Assembly (NCBI GenBank): GCA_001771615.1
Contig: MEUF01000065.1
Coordinates: forward strand, 1 to 5,676
Reading direction: 5' to 3'
DNA: 5,676 nucleotides
Source of the DNA: a candidate division WOR-1 bacterium RIFOXYB2_FULL_48_7
GTDB taxonomy: Bacteria > Margulisbacteria > WOR-1 > O2-12-FULL-45-9 > XYB2-FULL-48-7
Under the pieces are notes generated by a model. That model was given only the letters and a program-made list of their open reading frames with translations, ran no database searches and was not told the origin of the DNA. The position numbers and the translations under genes were made by a program. Every line of letters begins with the position of its first letter. The stretch's first letter is position 1. Shown here in pieces: positions 1 to 5,666 of the stretch.

Positions 1-948
1 CGGGAGAATATAACTCGGAAGTTTGGTCTTGGCCAGAGTAAATACCAGCAGGGTTGGGACAATCAGGCAGAGGGACAATAATTCGGGGTCATTTTTCCAC
101 TTTTTAATCGACTGCCAAAAAGCCAAGGGGAGAAACTGCGACCAGGGGGCAAAGCCAATCAGAATCGCCGGCAGGTAGTAATACCAGGGGCCGGTATGGC
201 TGGAGACCGCTTGGCCAAATCTGGATAGAAATAGAAAACCAAAAGCGAAATCAAGAAAGACCTGGCCATGAATAAGATATTCAGCCAAATACCAGGGGAG
301 GCCGATTGACAGCATAATTAACAGCCCGCTAACCGGGAACATGTTTTTTATTTTGCTTAATTCTTGTTTGGCCAACAAAAAGAGGAAGATAGTTGACAAG
401 GGAAGGGCCGCACCGAGCAGCCCCTTGACCAACAGGGCCAACCCCATCGGTAAATAAGCCAGAAGATAGTATTTTCTTTCTCCCCGATAACCCAAAACAA
501 AGCAGAGCAGTGTTGTGGCGACGCAAAGGGTCAAAACGATATCCAATTCGGCAATTCGCGACTGGATAAGAAATTGGAAGGCGGTCATGACTATCAATGC
601 GGAGAAAAAGCCGGTCCGTTGATTATAAAGGGTCTTGGCTAACAGGTAAGTGACGGCGACGGTCAAGACCCCGGATAGGGCGGCCCAAAAACGCATTGCC
701 CATTCATTGAAACCAACAATCTTTGAGAGCAGTGCAACCAACCAATAATAGAGCGGCGGTTTATCAAAAATAATTTCCCCGTTAAAGTGCAACGTCAGCC
801 AGTCGCCGGTGGTTAAGATTCCTTTAACAAACTCTCCATACGTCGTTTCGGCTGCATCATAGAGTGAAAAACCCCCTAATTTATAAAAATAGAGCAGGCC
901 GGCCAGAGTAAGCAAGACCAAAAGCGGGCGCCTGAAGAAATGGTTCAT
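1..948 (-). CDS. ArnT/GT39-type polyprenyl-phosphate-sugar glycosyltransferase, N-terminal 316 residues (partial)
   Basis: This is an integral inner-membrane glycosyltransferase of the GT39/ArnT (PMT-like) superfamily. The family moves a sugar from a polyprenyl-phosphate carrier to lipid A, another glycan or protein on the outer face of the membrane. The frame is open from ATG at 948 to position 1 with no stop, so the C-terminus lies outside the window. After a first hydrophobic segment (about residues 8-22), an extracytoplasmic loop carries D31 and E34, then GDW at 48-50 and FDKPPLYYW at 61-69, the classic loop of this family. R131/D136, VKGLLGAALPL at 174-184, GPWYYYLP at 253-260 with FAPWS at 266-270, and KLPSYILP at 309-316 all match ArnT-like proteins. 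Family members usually have 450-550 residues. It is the last visible gene of the cluster; its ATG overlaps the upstream TGA (ATGA). Donor and acceptor sugars are unknown; a lipid A modification role is inferred from the neighbours. Confidence 0.9.
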   Translation of the reverse strand, partial: MNHFFRRPLLVLLTLAGLLYFYKLGGFSLYDAAETTYGEFVKGILTTGDWLTLHFNGEIIFDKPPLYYWLVALLSKIVGFNEWAMRFWAALSGVLTVAVTYLLAKTLYNQRTGFFSALIVMTAFQFLIQSRIAELDIVLTLCVATTLLCFVLGYRGERKYYLLAYLPMGLALLVKGLLGAALPLSTIFLFLLAKQELSKIKNMFPVSGLLIMLSIGLPWYLAEYLIHGQVFLDFAFGFLFLSRFGQAVSSHTGPWYYYLPAILIGFAPWSQFLPLAFWQSIKKWKNDPELLSLCLIVPTLLVFTLAKTKLPSYILP

Positions 949-1814
949 TTCCCCTCCAACATTCTTTTTATCTCGTGACTATTAAGGAATATCCACCACT
1001 GTTCTGGATGGTGCTGAATAAAGTTTTCATAATGCCGGCTAACATCACGGATAACCGCTTCGTGGTTGTCCGCATCTACCGTTATAGGCGGAGAAAATGT
1101 CAGCACAATTTTTCTGCCTTCTCTTTTGGATGTCGATAGGACGACCCGGGCGCCGGAACGTTCCGCCAGGGCCAGCCAGCCGGTTGCGACCGGGACCTGG
1201 TGACCCAGGAAGGAGATTTTCTCGTGCCGCCCTTCAAGCGCTCCGGTATCGATCAAATAACAAATCCCCTCATTATTGGCCAGGGCCTTGAGCGTTTCCC
1301 GATACATATTGGCTTCCATGATATTGACCAATTTTGTGCCAAAGTGCGCTCGTCCCTCATTGACAAAACGAAAGAGGGGATCGCCCGGCGGTGCCTTTAG
1401 GATGGCTGTTTGTTTGTAACCATGAATCCCCAGGTATGTTCCGGACATTTCATAATTGCCGGAATGCATGGACATCAGTAGCGCCCCTTTGCCGGCGGCT
1501 AAAGCCTGGTCAACATATTCCAAACCATGGACTGTCATGATCAGGTCGAGGTGGGTGGCACGGAAAAATGGGGTGCAGATAATCTCAAAAATAGAGTAGC
1601 TGATATTTTTTAGCAACTTATCGGCCAGTAAGCTGGTTTCTTTTTGCGGCAGGAGTAATTGCAGATTATTGTTAACCATTTTCTTGACAGGAGTCAGGCG
1701 AACCAGGCGATAGAAAAATTCAGCGGAAATGTGCAGGCAAAAGACGGCGGCTGCCGGGGGGAGACAGCGGAAAATTAAGCCAAATTTCCAACGCAGTAAC
1801 CTAATAAATAACAT
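945..1814 (-). CDS. LpxL/HtrB-type lipid A biosynthesis acyltransferase
   Basis: This 289-residue protein belongs to the lysophospholipid/lipid A late acyltransferase family (LpxL, LpxM, LpxP), which adds a secondary acyl chain from acyl-ACP to a lipid A precursor at the inner face of the inner membrane. An N-terminal hydrophobic segment (about residues 11-35) fits the usual membrane anchor. The catalytic HX4(D/E) motif is seen as HSGNYE, H117 and E122. Also typical are the block with D189, followed by the SFLGHQVPVATG stretch at 201-212, a hydrophobic segment with ALAERSGARVV, and the C-terminal PEQWWIFLN at 270-278. Length is close to the usual 290-310. The start overlaps the msbA stop by one base (TAATG), with only a weak AAGG upstream, so reinitiation by ribosomes finishing msbA is likely. 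The acyl chain and the exact acceptor cannot be read from the sequence; another acyl-accepting lipid, such as an ornithine or phosphoglycolipid, is a less likely alternative. Confidence 0.9.
   Translation of the reverse strand: MLFIRLLRWKFGLIFRCLPPAAAVFCLHISAEFFYRLVRLTPVKKMVNNNLQLLLPQKETSLLADKLLKNISYSIFEIICTPFFRATHLDLIMTVHGLEYVDQALAAGKGALLMSMHSGNYEMSGTYLGIHGYKQTAILKAPPGDPLFRFVNEGRAHFGTKLVNIMEANMYRETLKALANNEGICYLIDTGALEGRHEKISFLGHQVPVATGWLALAERSGARVVLSTSKREGRKIVLTFSPPITVDADNHEAVIRDVSRHYENFIQHHPEQWWIFLNSHEIKRMLEGK
951..957 (-). promoter_or_regulatory. Shine-Dalgarno site of the GT39 gene
   Basis: The minus strand reads GGAGGGG, then AA, then ATG at 948. The site lies inside the last codons of the acyltransferase gene. 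With the 4-nt ATGA overlap it supports the chosen start and suggests coupled translation. The spacer is short (about 2-4 nt depending on which bases pair). Confidence 0.7.
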
Positions 1815-3535
1815 TATGCCTTGTTCTTAAATTGGATCTGGTGCAGATGCTGGTAAAGCCCTCCCTGGGCCAGCAGCTCCAGGTGGGTGCCGCTTTCGAC
1901 GATTGCCCCGTCATCGAGGACGACAATTTTGTTGACCTTTTCGATCGTCGAAAGGCGGTGGGCAATAATCAGGGTGGTGCGGCCCTTCATCAGCTTTTCC
2001 AGGGCGTCACGGATCAGGCTTTCAGTCTCGGCATCGAGCGAGGAAGTGGCTTCATCAAGAATTAATATTTTCGGGTTGCGCAATATTGCCCGGGCAATGG
2101 CGATACGCTGCTTTTCGCCACCCGACAGTTTGGTCCCGCGTTCCCCGACCTCGGTCTGGTAGCCGTTGGGGAGCCCCTCAATAAAATCATGGATATTGGC
2201 TTGTATGGCGGCTTCCCTGATTTCCCGTTCGGTTGTCCTGGTTTGGCCATAAGAAATATTATCTTTTATTGTCCCGCTGAACAGGGCGGTTTCTTGAGGC
2301 ACAATGGCCATTTGTGACCGGAGTGAGTGGATGGTGACCTGCCGTAAATCCTGGCCATCGACCAGAATTTTACCGGCGGTTGGGTCATAAAACCTTTGAA
2401 TTAAATTGATCAAAGTGCTTTTTCCGGAACCGGTGCGGCCGACCAGGGCAACTGATTCGCCCGGCTGGACGGTCAAATTGATATTTTGCAGGACTTTGTC
2501 CTGTTCATAGGCAAAAGAGACATTATGAAATTCTATTTTTCCCTGTAAAGGAGGAAGTTCCGCTGCCCCTGGTGTGTCCTTGATGGAGGGTTCGATATCG
2601 AGCAGTTCAAAGACCCGTTTTAGCGAGGCCATCCCTTGCTGGAAGATGGTAAATGATCGGCTAAGGTTGCTACCCGGATCGGTCATGATTCCCAAGGCGG
2701 TCGCAAACGAAATCAGCTGCGGCAGGGTCAGGTCACCATTAATTATCTGCATTCCGCCGAACCAGACTATGGCCACCGCGGCGATTGATTGCAATAGAGC
2801 GATGACCGGATTTTGGGTCGAGAGAATCTGGACCGCTTTCATGGTGATTTGGAAAGCCCGATTATTTTCGGCGTGGAAATGCTTAACTTCTGATTCTTCC
2901 ATCGTGAATGATTTAACTACCCTGATTTGTGAAATAGTTTCTTGCGCATGGGTGGTGATGTCGGCGGTTTTTTGCTGGACCCCCTCGCTAATGTGGCGAA
3001 TTTCCGAGCCAAACATTCTAATGACCTGAATAATGAGGGGCAAAGAGATCAAGGTTAGCAGCGACAAGCGCCAATTCAACCAGAAAACATAACCGAGTAA
3101 ACCAAGCAGTAAAACCGCTTGAGGGATAAAAGTCGCAAAGACCACCAGGACCGTTGTCTGAAGCATATTGATGTCATTCATCAACCGGGAAATCAGTTCT
3201 CCGGTATGCCAACGGGAGTAAAAATCAAGCGATTGCCCCTGCAGGGAGGCGTAGACTTTTTCCCGCAGGTCAATTATGACCCGGTTGGCAGTATAACTGG
3301 AAAGGTAATCCTGTCCGTAAAGGAAAACCCCCTTAACAAAATAAAGGCCAATAATACTGATGGCGGCAATATTCAGCCAGAAGAAATCCTTTTCTCCAAT
3401 GGCATTGAAGGCTGCCCCGGCCAGGGGGGCAATAGCCAGGGTTGACAAGGTCACAAACAGGGTGCAAACCGCTCCTCCCAAGACTTGCGGCAGATAAGGT
3501 TTGAGAAATTTGAACAATCTACGATATTGCTGCAT
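1814..3535 (-). CDS. msbA: MsbA-type lipid A/lipid exporter, ABC half-transporter (membrane domain fused to ATPase)
   Basis: This 573-residue half-transporter should work as a homodimer that flips a lipid across the inner membrane using ATP. Residues about 15-310 form the six-helix exporter domain, including the coupling-helix region around TGELISRLMNDIN (111-123). The nucleotide-binding domain follows at about 333-570. Visible motifs are A-loop Y343, Walker A GRTGSGKST (366-374), Q-loop Q414, X-loop EVGERG (462-467), signature LSGGE followed by KQR (470-477), Walker B ILILDE (490-495), D-loop SSLD (498-501) and H-loop H526. All catalytic residues are present. The signature ends in E rather than the common Q, a variant also usual in Atm1-type exporters. 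Length is close to E. coli MsbA (582). The MsbA assignment over a generic multidrug exporter rests on its place between LpxB-like and LpxL-like genes. Its start is set by a strong GGAGGAG site, and the gene overlaps the previous one by 17 nt. Confidence 0.93.
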   Translation of the reverse strand: MQQYRRLFKFLKPYLPQVLGGAVCTLFVTLSTLAIAPLAGAAFNAIGEKDFFWLNIAAISIIGLYFVKGVFLYGQDYLSSYTANRVIIDLREKVYASLQGQSLDFYSRWHTGELISRLMNDINMLQTTVLVVFATFIPQAVLLLGLLGYVFWLNWRLSLLTLISLPLIIQVIRMFGSEIRHISEGVQQKTADITTHAQETISQIRVVKSFTMEESEVKHFHAENNRAFQITMKAVQILSTQNPVIALLQSIAAVAIVWFGGMQIINGDLTLPQLISFATALGIMTDPGSNLSRSFTIFQQGMASLKRVFELLDIEPSIKDTPGAAELPPLQGKIEFHNVSFAYEQDKVLQNINLTVQPGESVALVGRTGSGKSTLINLIQRFYDPTAGKILVDGQDLRQVTIHSLRSQMAIVPQETALFSGTIKDNISYGQTRTTEREIREAAIQANIHDFIEGLPNGYQTEVGERGTKLSGGEKQRIAIARAILRNPKILILDEATSSLDAETESLIRDALEKLMKGRTTLIIAHRLSTIEKVNKIVVLDDGAIVESGTHLELLAQGGLYQHLHQIQFKNKA

Positions 3536-4616
3536 TGATCTCCTCCGCGATCTTTTTGGCCGCGCCCGGTTGCCCCATAGCGGCAGTTAATTCCAGGGAC
3601 ATTTTCCCCCGGCCGGCCTCGTCATTTAGTAATTCTATAACTTTTCCCGCCACTTGTGCTGGAGAAATTATCCCCCTGATTTCGGGGGCGATAAGGCGGC
3701 TGGCTTTCATGTTGGGCAAGGCAAAATATTTAGTCTTTTTATTGATCATATTGGCAACCCATTGTTTAAAAAGCTTGCCCAGGATTGGCAAGCGGCCAAC
3801 ATAGTTGCCCAACCCATCCATGGGAATGACTTCCGGGTTGTTTAACGGAAAGACGACTAATTGCGGGATGCCGCGAGCGGCAATCAAGGCAGTGTTTGTG
3901 CCCGGGATAGTGACTACCAATTCTGAATTGTTGATTTCTTCAAAGCTGACCAGTTTGGCACCGGCGATAGGCGTGGCCTTGATAAACGGTGAACTGACCA
4001 GCTGGATTTTGATGTTTGATGTTTGAGCTTTGATGTTTTTAATGACCTGCTCATAAAAGGGGGTCATATAGTCGATTTCCCAGCTCCGGCTTCCCGGCAT
4101 AAAGGTGATAACATTTTTTTCCGGCCTCCACGTTGCGTTTGCCTGGACTGAATCAACCATCAGGTTGCCGACGTTTATTAGCTTATCTGGGGAGAGTCCT
4201 CTGTTAAAAAGCTGTTTTGTTGCCTCATCAGGAACAAAAAACTTTTTATAGGCCTTTTTCCAGGCCAGCCGTTCGTTGATGTAGGCATAAGGAGGGTAGT
4301 GCAGTTTTTTGGCAATGATGATCGGGTAGGCCAAATCACCGCCGAGGTAAAGCACCAGACCCTTTGGAGCAAACTCGATAGGTGGTTTTTTGTTAAGTAA
4401 TGCCCAGCTCTTAAATTCGCTGGCACTGACAACCAGGTCGATTCCGGGCAGTGTTTTGACGTAATCCAGCTCTTTTCCGCTGTTATATTGGCAGGGGGTG
4501 AGGACCAAAATAACTCGATAAGCGGGATGTCGGGCGAGTTCGGCGGCAACCGGCTTAACCAGGGATGAAAGCTCTCCCGGGCTATTGGCTACCAAGATGA
4601 TGTCTATTTTGCCCAT
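3519..4616 (-). CDS. LpxB-family (lipid-A-disaccharide synthase-like, GT19) glycosyltransferase, divergent
   Basis: The 365-residue protein looks like a two-domain GT-B glycosyltransferase related to LpxB, which joins UDP-diacylglucosamine to lipid X to make the lipid A disaccharide at the cytoplasmic membrane surface. The C-terminal half carries the best evidence: PGSRSWEI at 174-181 (LpxB PGSRxxE), IPGTNTALIAARGIP at 237-251 in place of the SGTAALE block, and YFALPNMKASR at 297-307, matching the LpxB YVSLPNLLAGR block, followed by E312. INVGNLMVDSV (147-157) corresponds to the IGHTMADAM region. The N-terminal GEASGD signature is replaced by NSPGELS (11-17), the Glu of the SGTAALE block aligns with L244, and about 20 extra residues occur near 258-279. 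Length is close to E. coli LpxB (382). The start is the first in-frame ATG after a TAA at 4625-4623; no Shine-Dalgarno is visible. It heads the operon. Family membership is well supported; the exact substrate is not, and a cyanobacterial-type LpxB-related enzyme is an alternative. Confidence 0.85.
   Translation of the reverse strand: MGKIDIILVANSPGELSSLVKPVAAELARHPAYRVILVLTPCQYNSGKELDYVKTLPGIDLVVSASEFKSWALLNKKPPIEFAPKGLVLYLGGDLAYPIIIAKKLHYPPYAYINERLAWKKAYKKFFVPDEATKQLFNRGLSPDKLINVGNLMVDSVQANATWRPEKNVITFMPGSRSWEIDYMTPFYEQVIKNIKAQTSNIKIQLVSSPFIKATPIAGAKLVSFEEINNSELVVTIPGTNTALIAARGIPQLVVFPLNNPEVIPMDGLGNYVGRLPILGKLFKQWVANMINKKTKYFALPNMKASRLIAPEIRGIISPAQVAGKVIELLNDEAGRGKMSLELTAAMGQPGAAKKIAEEINAAIS
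3540..3546 (-). promoter_or_regulatory. Shine-Dalgarno site of msbA
   Basis: The minus strand reads GGAGGAG, ATCA, ATG. This near-perfect site lies within the last codons of the LpxB-like gene and fixes the msbA start at 3535. It shows that this genome does use Shine-Dalgarno initiation, in contrast to the first gene of the operon and dusB. Confidence 0.85.
4008..4035. repeat. Four tandem 7-bp repeats (TTTGATG) inside the LpxB-like gene
   Basis: On the plus strand the units are TTTGATG, TTTGATG, TTTGAGC and TTTGATG, head to tail over 28 bp; the third differs at two bases. On the coding strand the unit is CATCAAA and gives the NIK-AQTS-NIK stretch (about residues 194-203). This lies between the helix after the PGSR motif and the next strand, likely a tolerant surface loop. 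Because 7 is not a multiple of 3, gain or loss of one unit would shift the reading frame. Confidence 0.85.
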
Positions 4617-4620
4617 AATT

Positions 4621-4629
4621 TGTTAAAAT
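4621..4629 (+). promoter_or_regulatory. Promoter of dusB (extended -10), overlapping the opposite promoter
   Basis: The plus strand reads TGTTAAAAT: TG-N followed by TAAAAT (4624-4629), one base from TATAAT. Transcription would start near 4636, giving a leader of about 22 nt. No convincing -35 box is seen; that position would lie in the first codons of the LpxB-like gene. The element shares two bases of its -10 hexamer with the oppositely directed one. Confidence 0.5.
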
Positions 4630-4636
4630 TATAACA
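4628..4636 (-). promoter_or_regulatory. Promoter of the lipid A operon (perfect extended -10)
   Basis: The minus strand reads TGTTATAAT: an extended TG-N motif followed by a consensus TATAAT (4633 to 4628). The expected start of transcription is near 4621, leaving a leader of only about 5 nt (AAATT) before the ATG at 4616. A -35 box is weak at best: TGTAAA at 4656-4651 with a 17-bp spacer has 3 of 6 consensus bases. This fits a promoter relying on the extended -10. It should drive all four minus-strand genes. Confidence 0.6.
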
Positions 4637-4657
4637 GTTTTTACGACGATTTTACAG

Positions 4658-5608
4658 ATGATCAAAATAGGCAATAAAAAGATTAGTACGAATGTATTTC
4701 TGGCGCCAATGGCTGGTTGTACCGACCTGCCTTTCCGGCTGATCGCCCGGGAATTTGGGGCGGGGTTCTGTTTTTTAGAAATGGTTGATGCCAACTCGAT
4801 AATTCACCGCAAATCCCGGCTGGATGATTATTTGCAAAGCACCCGGCAGGACCGCCCCCTGGCAGCGCAAATTATTGGCGGTGACCTCAAGATAATGCTC
4901 AAGGCAGCCAAAATCCTGGTAGCCAAAACAAAACCAGCGTTTCTTGACCTTAATGCTGGCTGTCCAGTTCCCAAAATGACCAAGAAAAAAGCGGGGGCCC
5001 ACCTGGTGCGGGAGCCGGAATTACTGTATGCCATCCTCAATGAGCTGGTTGGCGGGCTTGATTTACCAGTGACAGTTAAAATGCGGCTTGGCTTTGGGAG
5101 CATAGATCGTAAACAGATTGTCAAAGTGGCCAGGGGTTGTGTTAAAGCTGGGGTGGCCGCCCTGTTTGTCCATGGCCGCTCTCGAGATCAAGGCTATTCC
5201 GGAGAAATCGATTATGGAACGATCAAGGCAATCAAGGAAGCAGTTGCCGTCCCGGTTTTTGGTTCGGGGAATATCTTTAATGCTGTTAAGGCGGCTGAAA
5301 TGTTCAGTAAAACTGGTTGTGATGGGGTTCTAGTGGCGCGCGGGGCCCTGGGAAATCCCTGGATCTTTCAAGCCATCGCACGACAAAAAGACGAAATTGT
5401 CCCAAAAGAAGAGAAAATAGCAGTTCTGCAGAAACATTTACAGTTGATCGATAAATATAAGCGGGTTTCCGAGAGGGTAAAGATAGGCTTGATGAGAAAG
5501 ACCGCCCTTTGGTATTTGAAGGGGTTTGCCAATAGTGCCGGCCTGCGGGGCCAGGTAACAACAGTCCAAAGCTACAGGGAAATGCTTTCGTTCCTGGCTG
5601 GGATTTGA
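4658..5608 (+). CDS. dusB: tRNA dihydrouridine synthase, DusB family
   Basis: This 316-residue FMN enzyme reduces specific uridines to dihydrouridine in tRNA, using NADPH, in the cytoplasm. It has a TIM-barrel domain (about 1-240) followed by the helical tRNA-binding domain. Visible features are LAPMAGCTDLPFR (15-27), Q71 of the AAQIIG strand, the LNAGCPVPKM block with catalytic C102, KMR with K141 and R143, VHGR with H172, the phosphate-binding GSGN at 202-205, and ARGALGNPWIF at 227-237. Length is typical of DusB (about 320). Small departures from the usual motifs are NAGCP for NMGCP, GSGNI for GNGDI, and RKT (280-282) for the usual RKH in the C-terminal domain; the catalytic residues are intact. 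ATG 4658 is the first start after an in-frame TAA at 4616-4618, and its N-terminus aligns with the family, though no Shine-Dalgarno is visible. It is divergent from the lipid A operon with no obvious functional link. Confidence 0.95.
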   Translation: MIKIGNKKISTNVFLAPMAGCTDLPFRLIAREFGAGFCFLEMVDANSIIHRKSRLDDYLQSTRQDRPLAAQIIGGDLKIMLKAAKILVAKTKPAFLDLNAGCPVPKMTKKKAGAHLVREPELLYAILNELVGGLDLPVTVKMRLGFGSIDRKQIVKVARGCVKAGVAALFVHGRSRDQGYSGEIDYGTIKAIKEAVAVPVFGSGNIFNAVKAAEMFSKTGCDGVLVARGALGNPWIFQAIARQKDEIVPKEEKIAVLQKHLQLIDKYKRVSERVKIGLMRKTALWYLKGFANSAGLRGQVTTVQSYREMLSFLAGI

Positions 5609-5634
5609 ACCTCCCAAAACTGCCAGGTGTTTTT
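5593..5634 (+). terminator. Probable rho-independent terminator overlapping the end of dusB
   Basis: CCTGGC (5593-5598) pairs with GCCAGG (5622-5627), and inside it TGGGA (5599-5603) pairs with TCCCA (5612-5616). The loop of 8 nt (5604-5611) contains the dusB stop codon TGA, and a 5-nt bulge AAACT (5617-5621) interrupts the 3' side. TG and a run of five T (5630-5634) follow. Position at the end of the gene and GC-rich outer stem support a terminator; the bulge and short T-run make it imperfect. Confidence 0.5.
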
Positions 5635-5639
5635 ATAAA

Positions 5640-5666
5640 TTGGTCGGCCAAAGTCGATATGATAAT
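5640..5666 (+). promoter_or_regulatory. Weak candidate promoter for a gene beyond the right edge
   Basis: TTGGTC (5640-5645) could be a -35 box, 15 bp before GATAAT (5661-5666), which has five of six -10 consensus bases; TATGAT at 5658-5663 overlaps it. The spacing is short and the -35 poor. The signal lies in an AT-rich intergenic tail just after a probable terminator, which is the only contextual support. Nothing else is seen from 5635 to 5676. Confidence 0.25.

Larger units (their letters stand above)
1..4616 (-). other. Lipid A-type operon of at least four overlapping genes
   Basis: LpxB-like, msbA, LpxL-like and GT39 genes are read in this order with overlaps of 17, 1 and 4 nt and no internal gap, so one transcript and coupled translation are expected. 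Three of the four families belong to lipid A assembly and export, and GT39/ArnT enzymes commonly decorate lipid A or other envelope acceptors. The transcript may continue past the left edge; no terminator is visible within it. Confidence 0.85.

Noticed and set aside
329..526. Short minus-strand frame of 65 codons in the left part.
   Set aside because: It is an out-of-frame reading within the GT39 gene, whose own frame is open for 316 codons with family motifs from end to end.
2574..3029. Plus-strand open frame of 151 codons opposite msbA.
   Set aside because: It lies wholly antisense to a strongly supported ABC exporter domain, shows no recognisable motif, and has a Cys/Trp/Met/Ser-rich composition typical of an antisense shadow.
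3119..3445. Plus-strand open frame of 108 codons opposite the MsbA membrane domain.
   Set aside because: No family motif and full overlap with conserved coding sequence on the other strand.
1814..3535. LSGGE instead of LSGGQ in the ABC signature as a sign of a defective or novel transporter.
   Set aside because: The E variant followed by KQR is common in functional exporters such as the Atm1 type, and every other catalytic motif is intact.
4178..4549. Second minus-strand frame of 123 codons inside the LpxB-like gene.
   Set aside because: It is the out-of-frame reading of a real gene; the main frame carries the LpxB-family blocks and joins msbA by a short overlap. No frameshift is needed to explain the gene.
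5592..5627. On the minus strand GGTTCAAATCCC resembles a tRNA T-arm, next to the CCTGGC/GCCAGG pair that could look like an acceptor stem.
   Set aside because: With a standard 7-nt T-loop the flanking stem pairs only about two to three of five bases, the acceptor halves are only 23 nt apart, and no D-arm or anticodon arm fits. The sequence also encodes the last residues of DusB. A terminator explains it better.
5304..5651. Minus-strand open frame of 115 codons opposite the end of dusB.
   Set aside because: It is antisense to conserved dusB codons, has no known domain, and its composition is rich in Pro, Ser, Arg and Phe, as in shadow frames.
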